DNA of 15,828 nucleotides from Planctomycetaceae bacterium (GCA_021371965.1 JAJFVE010000097.1:1-15828); one strand, 5' to 3'. Positions 8,096 to 15,237 are shown, counted from the first letter of the stretch. Translations and numbers: made by a program. Notes: generated by a model not told the origin, from the sequence alone.

Positions 8096-8120
8096 GATAA
8101 TAGGAATGCATTATCGATAA
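8096..8120. promoter_or_regulatory. Operator-like inverted repeat in the znu promoter
   Basis: GATAAT (8096-8101) and ATTATC (8110-8115) form a 6-bp inverted repeat with 8 bases between. It covers the -10 element and most of the spacer. A second, perfect palindrome TTATCGATAA (8111-8120) abuts the -35. The arms resemble Fur-family (Fur/Zur) operators, though the spacing is one base longer than in the classical Fur box. Position and gene function suggest repression by a zinc-responsive regulator. No regulator gene is in the window. Confidence 0.5.
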
Positions 8121-8125
8121 GTCAA
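8097..8125 (-). promoter_or_regulatory. Promoter of znuA-znuC-znuB
   Basis: On the minus strand TTGACT (8120-8125), exactly 17 bases, then TATTAT (8097-8102) match the sigma70 consensus 5/6 and 5/6. The predicted start near 8090 gives a leader of only about 15 bases, with the Shine-Dalgarno at its very 5' end. The -35 element contains the stop codon of the upstream sulfatase gene (8122-8124). Confidence 0.8.
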
Positions 8126-9540
8126 CCGCTTCTCTTGTGCGTGGCGTAGCCCTGGCGGATAGTCTCGTTCTCGAAGTACGGCATGACGCAGTTGACATGG
8201 CCGGCGTAGTGCTTGTCGGCCACCTCGCGGGATGATTCAAAGGGATCGTTAGTCCGCCCCAGCCAGGCGCGGGTCTGGGCGTCGAGATCAGCTTGCATCG
8301 CTGCGTGGGCGGGCGAGCCGACAAGGTTGGTCATCTGCATGGGGTCGGCCTGATCGTCGAACAGCACCCAGGGCCGGTCTCGCAGCGTCGCATATGTGTG
8401 CCGACTCGTCACGACGCCGCGCCACACGCCGTAAGAGTAGTTCTCCGGCATCACGGGGAAGCTGATGAGCTGGCTGTGCGGGGCAGCCGAATCGTCCCCC
8501 AGGAAATACGCCCACAGATCCTGTCCCTGCACGCCCTCGGGGGCGGCCAGCCCCGCCAGGTGCAGCAGCGTGGGCATGTGGTCGACGATCCCCACCGGCG
8601 CGGGCGCGACGCGACCCGCCGGCACCTGGCCATCCCATCGCACCAGCAGCGGAACGCCCACCGACTCGCGATACGGTTTGCACTTCCAGCCGCGGTTGTG
8701 ATTGAAGAGCATGTCGCCGTGGTCGCTGGAGAAGACGACGATGGTATTGTCGGCGATGCCGGCCGCTTCGATGGCGGCCATCAGGCGGCCGAAGCAGTCG
8801 TCCAGTGCGCTGACGTGCGCGTAGTAGCCCGCGATCTGCTCGCGCTTGGCGCGGTCTTCTTCGGCCGTGGGGCCCGGGCCGCTGCCGCCGTGGACTCGCC
8901 CCTGGCGGGCCGAGGGCATAAGCTCGATGCTCTCGGGCGGGTACATGTCCAGGAATCGCTGGGGCACCTGGCGGTACGGGCAGTGCGGCGGGCCCCACGA
9001 GAGCATCAGGCAGAATGGATCGCGCTGGACCGCCTTCTGCTGGAGATAGCCGATCGCCAGATCGGTCTCAGCGTCGGGCATGTATCCGTCCACCCAGACC
9101 GGATCGGGGCTGTCGCCCGTGTAGTAGTAGCCGTTGAGGTACGAGTGGTGGCAGTTGTACGAAGCCCAGAAGTCATCGAACCCGCGCCGCCGCGGCCCGG
9201 GCGGCGTGAAGGCCCCGCGATCCTGCACGTCGATATGCCACTTGCCGACGTACCCGCAGCGATAGCCCGCCTCGTTGAGCACGTCGGCCAGGCACCGCAC
9301 ATCGGTGCGGAGCATGATGTCATTGAACACCAGCCGGTGCGTCAGCGCGTGCAGCCCCGTCAGCAGCGTCGCCCGCGACGGCGAACACACCGGCGTGTTC
9401 GAAACCGCATTGGTGAACCGCGTGCCCTGGGCGGCGAAGGCGTCCAGGTTCGGCGTGTGAACGCGCTCGACGCCCGCGCAGCCCAGGGCCGTCGAACGCA
9501 TCTGATCGGCAAAGACGTAGATGATGTTCGGCTGGGGCAT
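8122..9540 (-). CDS. Type I sulfatase without a signal peptide
   Basis: Sulfate-ester hydrolase of the formylglycine-dependent S1 family, 472 residues. The FGly site is VCSPSRATLLTG with C52, the residue oxidised to formylglycine. Metal-site residues are D12-Q13 (FADQ) and D273-H274 (SSDHGD); GKWH (99-102) and K288 also fit. The DQ and DHGD variants are closer to choline-sulfatase or phosphonate monoester hydrolase-like members than to arylsulfatase A, so the substrate is uncertain. The N-terminus begins directly with the catalytic strand (MPQPNIIYVFADQ), with no Sec or Tat signal. The enzyme should be cytoplasmic, unlike its neighbour at 11589. No strong Shine-Dalgarno is seen before the start. 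The 3' end overlaps the znu promoter. Confidence 0.92.
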   Translation of the reverse strand: MPQPNIIYVFADQMRSTALGCAGVERVHTPNLDAFAAQGTRFTNAVSNTPVCSPSRATLLTGLHALTHRLVFNDIMLRTDVRCLADVLNEAGYRCGYVGKWHIDVQDRGAFTPPGPRRRGFDDFWASYNCHHSYLNGYYYTGDSPDPVWVDGYMPDAETDLAIGYLQQKAVQRDPFCLMLSWGPPHCPYRQVPQRFLDMYPPESIELMPSARQGRVHGGSGPGPTAEEDRAKREQIAGYYAHVSALDDCFGRLMAAIEAAGIADNTIVVFSSDHGDMLFNHNRGWKCKPYRESVGVPLLVRWDGQVPAGRVAPAPVGIVDHMPTLLHLAGLAAPEGVQGQDLWAYFLGDDSAAPHSQLISFPVMPENYSYGVWRGVVTSRHTYATLRDRPWVLFDDQADPMQMTNLVGSPAHAAMQADLDAQTRAWLGRTNDPFESSREVADKHYAGHVNCVMPYFENETIRQGYATHKRSG

Positions 9541-9575
9541 GATGTCATTCTACTGCTATGCCTGCGTAAAGGCGA

Positions 9576-9604
9576 TTGTCGGGCAGGCCAGGTGGAGGTA
9601 CAAT
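9576..9604 (+). promoter_or_regulatory. Candidate promoter of the two membrane-protein genes
   Basis: TTGTCG (9576-9581), 17 bases, TACAAT (9599-9604). Matches are 4/6 and 5/6 with ideal spacing. The predicted start near 9611 leaves a leader of about 15 bases beginning at the Shine-Dalgarno AGAGGAG (9612-9618). Confidence 0.5.
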
Positions 9605-9625
9605 TTCTGACAGAGGAGCAGAAGC

Positions 9626-9958
9626 ATGCAACCGCCTCCGCTTAATGGGGTCCCGCGCAGGAAGATTCCATTGTTTCCGTTCATCTGGAGCGGCGCAGTT
9701 TTGGCGGTTTATCTCGTACACTTCCTCTATTGTCTTTCTTCCGGGCAGGATGTGGAACTTCGGCTTTTCTATTGCGCTTTGACAGCCTCGATCCCCTTCG
9801 GGACGGCTATCGGCTGCGGAATCCTGGTCTGGTGGCTTGCACGACAGCCCATCAGCGGCCTCCGGAAAGCATGTTTCATGGTGTTGTCTATTGCCGTGGC
9901 CATTCCGATCATCCTGACCAGCGGATTCGTCTGGCTCTTGACGCACATGGCGCCATGA
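9626..9958 (+). CDS. Hypothetical small membrane protein
   Basis: No family recognised. The 110-residue product has a short Pro-rich cytoplasmic-like head (QPPPLNGVPRRK) and three predicted membrane helices: about residues 17-38 (PFIWSGAVLAVYLVHFLYCL), 48-71 and 83-107. AGAGGAG at 9612-9618 is seven bases before the ATG. The next gene starts 15 bases after its stop, so the two are probably co-transcribed. The codon third positions are less GC-biased than in the flanking sulfatases, suggesting a later arrival or relaxed selection. The function cannot be told from the sequence. Confidence 0.65.
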   Translation: MQPPPLNGVPRRKIPLFPFIWSGAVLAVYLVHFLYCLSSGQDVELRLFYCALTASIPFGTAIGCGILVWWLARQPISGLRKACFMVLSIAVAIPIILTSGFVWLLTHMAP

Positions 9959-9973
9959 GCCACTGGAGAGGGC

Positions 9974-10597
9974 ATGAAGCGATCAGACAAACTGCTGGTG
10001 ACGGCGACGCTCGCAGCGGTTGTTTTGGTTATCGCCTTCGTGTGGCTGCTGGCGGTCCCTCGCTACGAGACTTCCGAGAAGCTCCTGTCAAGCCGCGCGC
10101 GGCTGGTTGAAAGATGGTACATCAGGACCTTTCCGCCTTTCGTCTGGACTGGCCAGCGCATTCTCGACGAGCAAACCCTCTGGTTCGATGGCGAGGTGGC
10201 CTGGTCCTCCAAGGCCGAGAATCGGCTCAGCGAGGGGATCCATGTTTCACCGGATAATCGCTGGGCCGTCATCGAGGATTGGATGCACGACAGACCGCTG
10301 ATCATCTTGAACCTTTCCGGTCCTCCATCGGCCAAGGGACAGCGCGTGATGGTGAACGATCCACAACCGAACGAGGTCATGCATGATTATGTCTATTCGC
10401 TCGGTTTCGTCAGGTGGAATGACGATTCAAAATCATTTCTCGCCGCCGCTACGGGCACAGATTGGAATGCACAGAACGACATGGTGGCTTGGCGCGAACT
10501 GTGGAAGGTATCCCCCGAGGATGGCCGGGCGGAACGTGTGAAGCGATTGGAGCGGCCATGGCAGCAGAATCGCGACAGCATTCCATGGCCTGAATGA
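9974..10597 (+). CDS. Hypothetical membrane-anchored protein with a propeller-like external domain
   Basis: No family recognised. The 207-residue product starts with a positively charged head and one membrane helix (about residues 7-28). An extracytoplasmic region follows with beta-propeller-like phrases such as GIHVSPDNRWAVIEDW and LGFVRWNDDSKSFLAA, which resemble blades of WD40/TolB-like proteins. It is too short for a full propeller, so only a few blades are present. GGAGAGGG (9965-9972) precedes the ATG. It probably forms an operon with the three-helix protein at 9626. DNA composition is again lower in GC than around it. Confidence 0.65.
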   Translation: MKRSDKLLVTATLAAVVLVIAFVWLLAVPRYETSEKLLSSRARLVERWYIRTFPPFVWTGQRILDEQTLWFDGEVAWSSKAENRLSEGIHVSPDNRWAVIEDWMHDRPLIILNLSGPPSAKGQRVMVNDPQPNEVMHDYVYSLGFVRWNDDSKSFLAAATGTDWNAQNDMVAWRELWKVSPEDGRAERVKRLERPWQQNRDSIPWPE

Positions 10598-10655
10598 CGC
10601 GCTCCGCTGCACATGATCCTTCGGCCTGCCCGCGAGGCGTTGGGTCTGCGCATGG

Positions 10656-10679
10656 AAACGGGCGGCCGGAGCCGCCCGT
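10656..10679 (-). terminator. Terminator of the PEP-CTERM gene
   Basis: A perfect 9-bp stem, ACGGGCGGC (10658-10666) with GCCGCCCGT (10671-10679), has the four-base loop CGGA. Read on the minus strand it is followed by a short T run (TTTCC), so it fits the end of the gene at 10706-11401. There is no T-tract on the plus side, although it may also slow transcription from the gene at 9974. Confidence 0.6.
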
Positions 10680-10705
10680 CGAGAGTTAACAATCAAGCAA
10701 CGCAA

Positions 10706-11401
10706 CTATAGTGCACGTCGCTTACGGAGCAAGGCCAAACCGCCCAGAACCAGCAGGCCCATCGTCGCCGGCTCGGGAATCGGCTGTTGGCTGATCTGCA
10801 GACCCGTCAGATCCGATTCACCTGTGGTCTTGTGCCATGTCCCGCTGATCGAGCCCGAACCGTCCGTGGTCACGGTAATGAGCACGCCGTTTTGAGTCGC
10901 ATGGTAAGAGGTTCCGTTGACCGTCAACCAGGCGGTCTGGTCCTGCCAAGTGGTGAACTCCTGACTGGTCACAAACAATTTCGTTTCGGTATTGGCCAAC
11001 AACCCGCCGATCGTGAAACCAATGTCTCCGTAGGTGTTTGCCAGGAAGTCGCTCCGAAGATCGCCGACCCCGGTGCCCCAACCGGTGGCGTCATAGGAGT
11101 AAACTGTTCCAGTGAATGAAATGTAGGCGCTGGTGGCCTGCCCCGTCACAGTGTCCAGCAAGCCTGTAAAACTTGGGTTGCTCTCAGAGCCCGGATAAGC
11201 CGCGGCGCTGCGGGCATCCCAGACATTCAGTCCGTAGCTGCCAAACGCCGCCGGATCAGCCGCAGCCGCCAGGGCGTCCACACCAGATACAACGGGGCTG
11301 GTGGGGGTACCGAAATCGAGCCGGACCAACGCCGCTCCCGCTCCCGAAGCCAACACAAACACAATGGTCACAGCCACAACTGTCATCAGTGCTTGCTTCA
11401 T
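10706..11401 (-). CDS. PEP-CTERM sorting-domain exported protein
   Basis: The 231-residue protein has a Sec signal peptide (hydrophobic residues about 4-22, cleavage near GAGA-A). A Ser/Thr/Gly-rich beta-type body follows with no recognised domain. The typical PEP-CTERM signal closes it: IPEPATMGLLVLGGLALL (PEP at 209-211), then RKRR. In bacteria with an exosortase this tail is cleaved after transit of the inner membrane and the protein is delivered to the cell surface. No exosortase gene is in the window, so it must be encoded elsewhere. AAGGAG (11409-11414) is the ribosome binding site. The strong promoter and long structured leader suggest high or regulated expression. Confidence 0.88.
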   Translation of the reverse strand: MKQALMTVVAVTIVFVLASGAGAALVRLDFGTPTSPVVSGVDALAAAADPAAFGSYGLNVWDARSAAAYPGSESNPSFTGLLDTVTGQATSAYISFTGTVYSYDATGWGTGVGDLRSDFLANTYGDIGFTIGGLLANTETKLFVTSQEFTTWQDQTAWLTVNGTSYHATQNGVLITVTTDGSGSISGTWHKTTGESDLTGLQISQQPIPEPATMGLLVLGGLALLRKRRAL

Positions 11402-11417
11402 AGGCCTACTCCTTATT

Positions 11418-11489
11418 TTGCGCCTAAACGCAATATCTCCGCAGTAATGCGATTTTGAATGCGTCCCGGCCCTGACCTCTACTCAGGGC
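11418..11489 (-). promoter_or_regulatory. Structured leader of the PEP-CTERM mRNA (two hairpins)
   Basis: Within the predicted leader of about 115 bases there are two perfect hairpins. GCCCTGA/TCAGGGC (11469-11475 with 11483-11489) has a 7-base loop. TTGCG/CGCAA (11418-11422 with 11429-11433) lies directly beside the Shine-Dalgarno. No known riboswitch class is recognised. The hairpins may control mRNA stability or translation. Confidence 0.4.
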
Positions 11490-11522
11490 GAAGATACTCC
11501 TATCTACAAACGTGACGTCCAA

Positions 11523-11551
11523 ACTATAAGCCCTCCCAGGGGAATTGTCAA
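11523..11551 (-). promoter_or_regulatory. Strong sigma70-type promoter of the PEP-CTERM gene
   Basis: On the minus strand TTGACA (11546-11551), 17 bases, TATAGT (11523-11528): 6/6 and 5/6 matches with ideal spacing. The predicted transcript start is near 11516, about 115 bases before the ATG. Confidence 0.85.
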
Positions 11552-11588
11552 GCCAACACTTTCTGGCCCGAAGCAGCCGCACCCGCTC

Positions 11589-13025
11589 TCAGGGCAGCGT
11601 CTTCTTCCACTCCAGCACCAGGGTCTTGAGGCGGGCGACGACCTCTTCATGTTCGGCGGCCACATTCTTTCGCTCTTCGCCGTCGGCGGGGATGTCGTAG
11701 AGCTCGGCGCTGCTGCCGTCGGGATTGACGAAGAGCTTCCATTTGCCGTCGCGCACCGCCAGCTTGGGCGGGTGGTAGTTCTTGTTGCCAGCCACGCCAA
11801 AGCGCCATTCCCAGAAGATCGGCCGCGTGCGCGGGCGGCTCTTGCCGGTCAGGATATCGGACACGTTCTCGCCATCGGCCTTGACGCTCTCGGGCACGGC
11901 CGCCCCAGCCAGGCTGCACATCGTCGGCAGGAAGTCCACGGCCGTGAGAACCGAATCCTTATCTACCTTGCCGGCAGGGACGCGCCCCTTCCAGCGCGCG
12001 ATGCACGAGGTTCGCAGGCCGCCTTCGTACAAGCTGCGCTTGCGGGCGCGGAACGGTCCGGGGCTGCCCATGCCCGCGTTGGCGGCGTTGCTGATGCGAT
12101 AATCTTCCGGGCCGTTGTCGCTGGTGAAGAAGATCAGCGTGTTGTCGGCCAGACCTTCCTTGTCGAGCCAGTCGAAGAGGCGGCCCAGGGCCTTGTCCAT
12201 GCCGGTCACGGCCGCGGCGAAGACCTTCATCTGCGACTTGAAGTTCTTCGACGAGCCGGCGTATTGCCGCATGTACGAGGGGAAATCTTTGGGGTCGGGG
12301 TCAAGGTCCCTGTAGAACGCCAGTTCTTCGGGCGTGGGTTTGAGCAGCGCGTGGGGCACGAGGGTCCAGAGGTTCACGTAGAACGGCTTTTTGTAGCCGG
12401 CGCCCTTGCCGGCCTCGATGAACTTGATCGTCTCGTCGACCATCAGCCCCGTCGAGCGGGCACGGAAGTACTCTTGTTCTTTCTCGCTGCCCAGTTGCGG
12501 TCCGGTCGAGTTGACGGTCTTGGACACGTCGATGCCGTACTCGGTCGGCGCCGGGGCGCCCTGGCCGTGGCCGAGGTGCCACTTGCCGAAATGCCCCGTG
12601 CGATAGCCGGCCTTTTTCAGCAGACCCGGCAGCGTGGCGGCGCGGGGATCAAGCCAGTTGGGCATGCCGCGTTGTTGGTTCTGTGCATGATCAGCGAAGT
12701 GCCCGTGAATCTTGTGCCGCGCCGGGTAGTGGCTGGTCATGAACCCGCAGCGGCTGGGCGAGCAGACCGGCGAACTGGTATACGACTGCGTGAAGCACGT
12801 GCCCTCGCGCGCCAGGCGGTCGAGGTTGGGCGTCTTGATGTACGGATGCCCGCCGAACAGGTGCGGGTCGCCCCAACCCAGGTCGTCGGTCAGTATGAAG
12901 ATGATGTTCGGCGGCGCGCCCCCCGCCGCGTCGGCGACGGCCAGCAACCTCGCCACCGGCAGCGTTGCTGCGGCGCCAAGCGCGGCGGATTTCAGGAATG
13001 CACGACGCGTGAAATGTTCATTCAT
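11589..13025 (-). CDS. Tat-exported type I sulfatase (arylsulfatase A-like)
   Basis: Formylglycine-dependent sulfatase of 478 residues, expected in the periplasm or outside the cell. It begins with a twin-arginine signal, TRRAFLKS, then an Ala-rich helix to about residue 34. The catalytic core has D47-D48 (LTDDLGWGD), the FGly site VCSPSRCGF (C88), GKWHLGHG (147-154), H225 and D303-N304 (TSDNGPEDYR), the classical metal and sulfate ligands. Substrate cannot be read from sequence; sulfated polysaccharide is inferred from the neighbouring glycosidase-like gene. The start at 13025 is preferred because the Tat signal begins there and GGAG lies upstream. The frame stays open to 13349, but that would overlap the neighbouring gene. 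It is the last gene of the minus-strand operon. Confidence 0.95.
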   Translation of the reverse strand: MNEHFTRRAFLKSAALGAAATLPVARLLAVADAAGGAPPNIIFILTDDLGWGDPHLFGGHPYIKTPNLDRLAREGTCFTQSYTSSPVCSPSRCGFMTSHYPARHKIHGHFADHAQNQQRGMPNWLDPRAATLPGLLKKAGYRTGHFGKWHLGHGQGAPAPTEYGIDVSKTVNSTGPQLGSEKEQEYFRARSTGLMVDETIKFIEAGKGAGYKKPFYVNLWTLVPHALLKPTPEELAFYRDLDPDPKDFPSYMRQYAGSSKNFKSQMKVFAAAVTGMDKALGRLFDWLDKEGLADNTLIFFTSDNGPEDYRISNAANAGMGSPGPFRARKRSLYEGGLRTSCIARWKGRVPAGKVDKDSVLTAVDFLPTMCSLAGAAVPESVKADGENVSDILTGKSRPRTRPIFWEWRFGVAGNKNYHPPKLAVRDGKWKLFVNPDGSSAELYDIPADGEERKNVAAEHEEVVARLKTLVLEWKKTLP

Positions 13026-13075
13026 GATCTCGCTCCGAATCGGTTCTGCCGCGGGACAAGCCCCGCCGCTAACGG

Positions 13076-13966
13076 TCAAAGCGATCCTTCCTTGGCCAGC
13101 GTCCAGTTGAACCCGTCGGCAGAGTACAGCAGACCGGCGCTGGTTTTGTCTTTCTCGTCGACGCCCATCAGGATCATCCAGTAGGCGTCGCCTTCCTGCC
13201 AGACGTACGGGGCGCCTTGCGAGCGCGCCATCCACTTCTGCGGCGGCAGCTTGATCGCCGAGCGGCGCTGCCAGGTGATCAGGTCCGGAGAGGTCGAAAC
13301 GGCCAGGTGCTGCGAGGGGCCCAGGTCTTCGCTGGAGATCATCACCCACTGGCCGCCTGCGCGAAACACTGTCACATTCTCGATGCCGCCGTCTTCGATG
13401 CGATCATAGCCCATCAGCGGCTTATCGACCGTGAGGATCTCCCACGTCTTCAGCGCGGGGTCGCGCGTCACGGCGTGGCCGAGCAGATTGGCGTGGCCTT
13501 TGCGCGTCTTGCGGGCGCACGAGCCGACGAAGAAGCAGTGCAGCGTGTCGCCGTCGATCACCTGCGTCGGATCGATCGCCCGTTCGAACTCGTTCCAGGG
13601 CAGCTTGAGCACCTCTTCGAGATACGGCCGCGGGCGCGTCCAGTTCACCGCGTCGGACGACTCGCTGTAGCACAGCTTCGCGTAGCCGGGATACTTCTGG
13701 AACACCAGCACGTAGCGCCCGTGCCAGAACACCGCGTCGCCCGGCGAGGCGTAGCCCTTGGGCGTGATGTCGCGGTCATCGCTGAAGGTGACGAAGTCTT
13801 CCGTATAGGCCGAGGCGATGGCCCAATTTTCGCTGGGGCCCCAGTCCAAGTTCGAGTGGCGGCTATAAAACAGCACGTAACCGTTGCCCAGCGGCAGGAC
13901 GGCCGGGTCACGAACGTTGTCGGCCCGGCGGTAGACGGGGTTGGTGATCTGGTGGAGACTTAGCAT
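13076..13966 (-). CDS. GH43/GH32-like five-bladed beta-propeller, putative glycosidase
   Basis: The 296-residue protein has repeated blade phrases of the GH43/GH32 clan: VRDPAVLPLGNGYVLFYS, PGDAVFWHGRYVLVFQ, LCYSESSDAVNWT, AVSTSPDLITW and YSADGFNWT. Acidic residues sit where the clan keeps its triad: D20 (RDP), D132 (AIDPTQV) and E196 (GIENVT). It may hydrolyse an arabinoside, xyloside or similar sugar, but the exact family is uncertain. There is no signal peptide, so it probably acts inside the cell. The start at 13966 (MLSLHQITNP) is preferred; an upstream ATG at 14020 would translate the heptamer repeat. The Shine-Dalgarno-like AGGAT before the chosen start comes from that repeat. The sulfatase gene starts 50 bases downstream. 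Confidence 0.8.
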   Translation of the reverse strand: MLSLHQITNPVYRRADNVRDPAVLPLGNGYVLFYSRHSNLDWGPSENWAIASAYTEDFVTFSDDRDITPKGYASPGDAVFWHGRYVLVFQKYPGYAKLCYSESSDAVNWTRPRPYLEEVLKLPWNEFERAIDPTQVIDGDTLHCFFVGSCARKTRKGHANLLGHAVTRDPALKTWEILTVDKPLMGYDRIEDGGIENVTVFRAGGQWVMISSEDLGPSQHLAVSTSPDLITWQRRSAIKLPPQKWMARSQGAPYVWQEGDAYWMILMGVDEKDKTSAGLLYSADGFNWTLAKEGSL

Positions 13967-13973
13967 AAAACAG

Positions 13974-14056
13974 ATCCTAGGTCCTAGATCCTCGATCCTA
14001 GAGGGAAAGAACCCTCCCATATCCTGCCCTAGGATCTAGGACCTAGGATCGAGGAT
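13974..14056. repeat. Foldback array of 7-bp units, permuted arms
   Basis: The left arm (13974-14001) has four units: ATCCTAG, GTCCTAG, ATCCTCG, ATCCTAG. The right arm (14029-14056) is inverted; its complement reads ATCCTCG, ATCCTAG, GTCCTAG, ATCCTAG. The arms therefore contain the same four units in circularly permuted order. Between them a small hairpin, GAGGG (14001-14005) with CCCTC (14012-14016), is visible. The element fills almost all of the 98 bases between the URO-D-like gene and the propeller gene. It has the same architecture as the element at 1534-1638 but unrelated unit sequence. Confidence 0.9.
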
Positions 14057-14064
14057 CTGTTGTT

Positions 14065-15183
14065 CTACTTCCCAATCAGCTTCATCTTCTTTTCGCGGTA
14101 GTAGCAATAGTTCGCATAGGAGATATCCGGCGGCACGAGGTGGTCCAGGTGCGGGATGAAGCCGCCCTGGTCCAACAGCGGGCGGATGCGCTCGAGCTCG
14201 GCGTCGATGGCGGCCTTGCCTTGCGCCAGCGGCACCTTGGCGATGCCGCCTCGCATGCGCAGGTCCAGGCCCCACTCCTTGCGCCAGGCCGCCGCGTCCA
14301 CGCCGGCGGCGACCTCCATCGGGAACATGATGTTGACGCCCTCTTCCAGCCAGTTGCCGACGATGTCGTGCGGGTTGCCGTCGCAGTCGACGATGCCCAG
14401 CACGCAGCCGCGCTTCTTGGCGGCCTGCATGACCGCATGATACGCCGGCTGGAGGAACTCGCGGAACATCCTGGGACTCACGAACGGGCCATTGCGGCTG
14501 GCCATGTCTTCCCACCACGAGACCTGGTCGATCGGAATGTCGGCGGGTGCGGCCTCGACGCTATCGACGATCAACTCGGTGAAGCTTTCCATCATGTCGT
14601 GGATCATCTCGGGATAGTCGTAGAATGCGGTGGAGAGATTCTCAAAACCCATCCAGTTGCGCAGTTGCCCGTAAGGCCCGCACAGGTGTAGCGTGACCAT
14701 CGCCCCGCGGGCGATCGCCTCGCGCACGTGGGCGAAGTCGGAGTCTTTGCCCTTGCGCACCGGGTCGTCGCGGCGGTAGCGCTTCCTCATTTCCTGCCAG
14801 TCGGCCGGCGTCTTGATCGGAAAGTCGATGAAGTGCGGAATGGAGCTTTCGTCCTGGGCGGCTTCGAACCGCTCGGCGACCACGCCGTCGCCGCCGCGCT
14901 CGATGACGGAATGCTCCTTGCGCTCGATAACCTCGTGCTCGAACGACGGATGCATGAAGCACGCCGCCCCGATGCCCGTGCCCTCCCCCTCCAGGCCGAA
15001 GAACTTATCGAACTTGCCGCTGAACATGGAATTGATCTCCTGGGGCGTCATGTCGATCTGGGCGCCCTCGGAAATCCAGCGGCGAATCGTCTGCGGCCAG
15101 TACCCGAACTCCAGGTCCGGCACGCGATCGACGTTCTGGTACGTGTAAACGCGATAGTAACGGTCGGTCACTTCGGGACGCAT
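14065..15183 (-). CDS. Uroporphyrinogen decarboxylase-like (URO-D superfamily) protein
   Basis: The 372-residue protein has the TIM-barrel URO-D fold as seen in the catabolic paralogues common in planctomycetes and other polysaccharide degraders, rather than HemE. Recognisable parts are TLHLCGPYGQLRNWMGFENLSTAFYD (about 203-228), IDQVSWWEDMASRNGPFVSPRMFREFLQP, VDCDGNPHDIV and the C-terminal signature GGFIPHLDHLVPPD followed by SYANYCYYREK. Relatives include the MtaA/CmuA methyltransferases, so a methyl- or corrinoid-linked reaction is possible; heme synthesis is unlikely. It is first in an operon with a GH43-like protein and a sulfatase. Start at 15183; Shine-Dalgarno is weak (GAAAGG). Confidence 0.88.
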   Translation of the reverse strand: MRPEVTDRYYRVYTYQNVDRVPDLEFGYWPQTIRRWISEGAQIDMTPQEINSMFSGKFDKFFGLEGEGTGIGAACFMHPSFEHEVIERKEHSVIERGGDGVVAERFEAAQDESSIPHFIDFPIKTPADWQEMRKRYRRDDPVRKGKDSDFAHVREAIARGAMVTLHLCGPYGQLRNWMGFENLSTAFYDYPEMIHDMMESFTELIVDSVEAAPADIPIDQVSWWEDMASRNGPFVSPRMFREFLQPAYHAVMQAAKKRGCVLGIVDCDGNPHDIVGNWLEEGVNIMFPMEVAAGVDAAAWRKEWGLDLRMRGGIAKVPLAQGKAAIDAELERIRPLLDQGGFIPHLDHLVPPDISYANYCYYREKKMKLIGK

Positions 15184-15208
15184 AGGAAAGACCTTTCTTT
15201 AACGCGGC

Positions 15209-15237
15209 AAGATACCCCTCTGCTCCTGCAGAGTAAA
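15209..15237 (-). promoter_or_regulatory. Candidate promoter with embedded operator for the URO-D/GH43/sulfatase operon
   Basis: On the minus strand TTTACT (15232-15237), 17 bases, TATCTT (15209-15214), with 4/6 matches each. A perfect inverted repeat, CTCTGC and GCAGAG with four bases between (15218-15233), lies exactly in the spacer. It would suit a dimeric repressor such as a LacI- or GntR-type regulator. The regulator is not in the window. Confidence 0.4.

Noticed and set aside
8293..9645. Long plus-strand open frame opposite the sulfatase
   Set aside because: Composition rich in Arg, His, Val and Ala with no recognisable domain; the minus strand carries all sulfatase motifs.
11649..13184. 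Plus-strand open frame of about 511 codons opposite the Tat sulfatase
   Set aside because: Antisense shadow caused by high GC; it spans two real genes and their gap.
13026..13349. N-terminal extension of the Tat sulfatase
   Set aside because: It would overlap the propeller gene, and the Tat signal begins exactly at the 13025 start.
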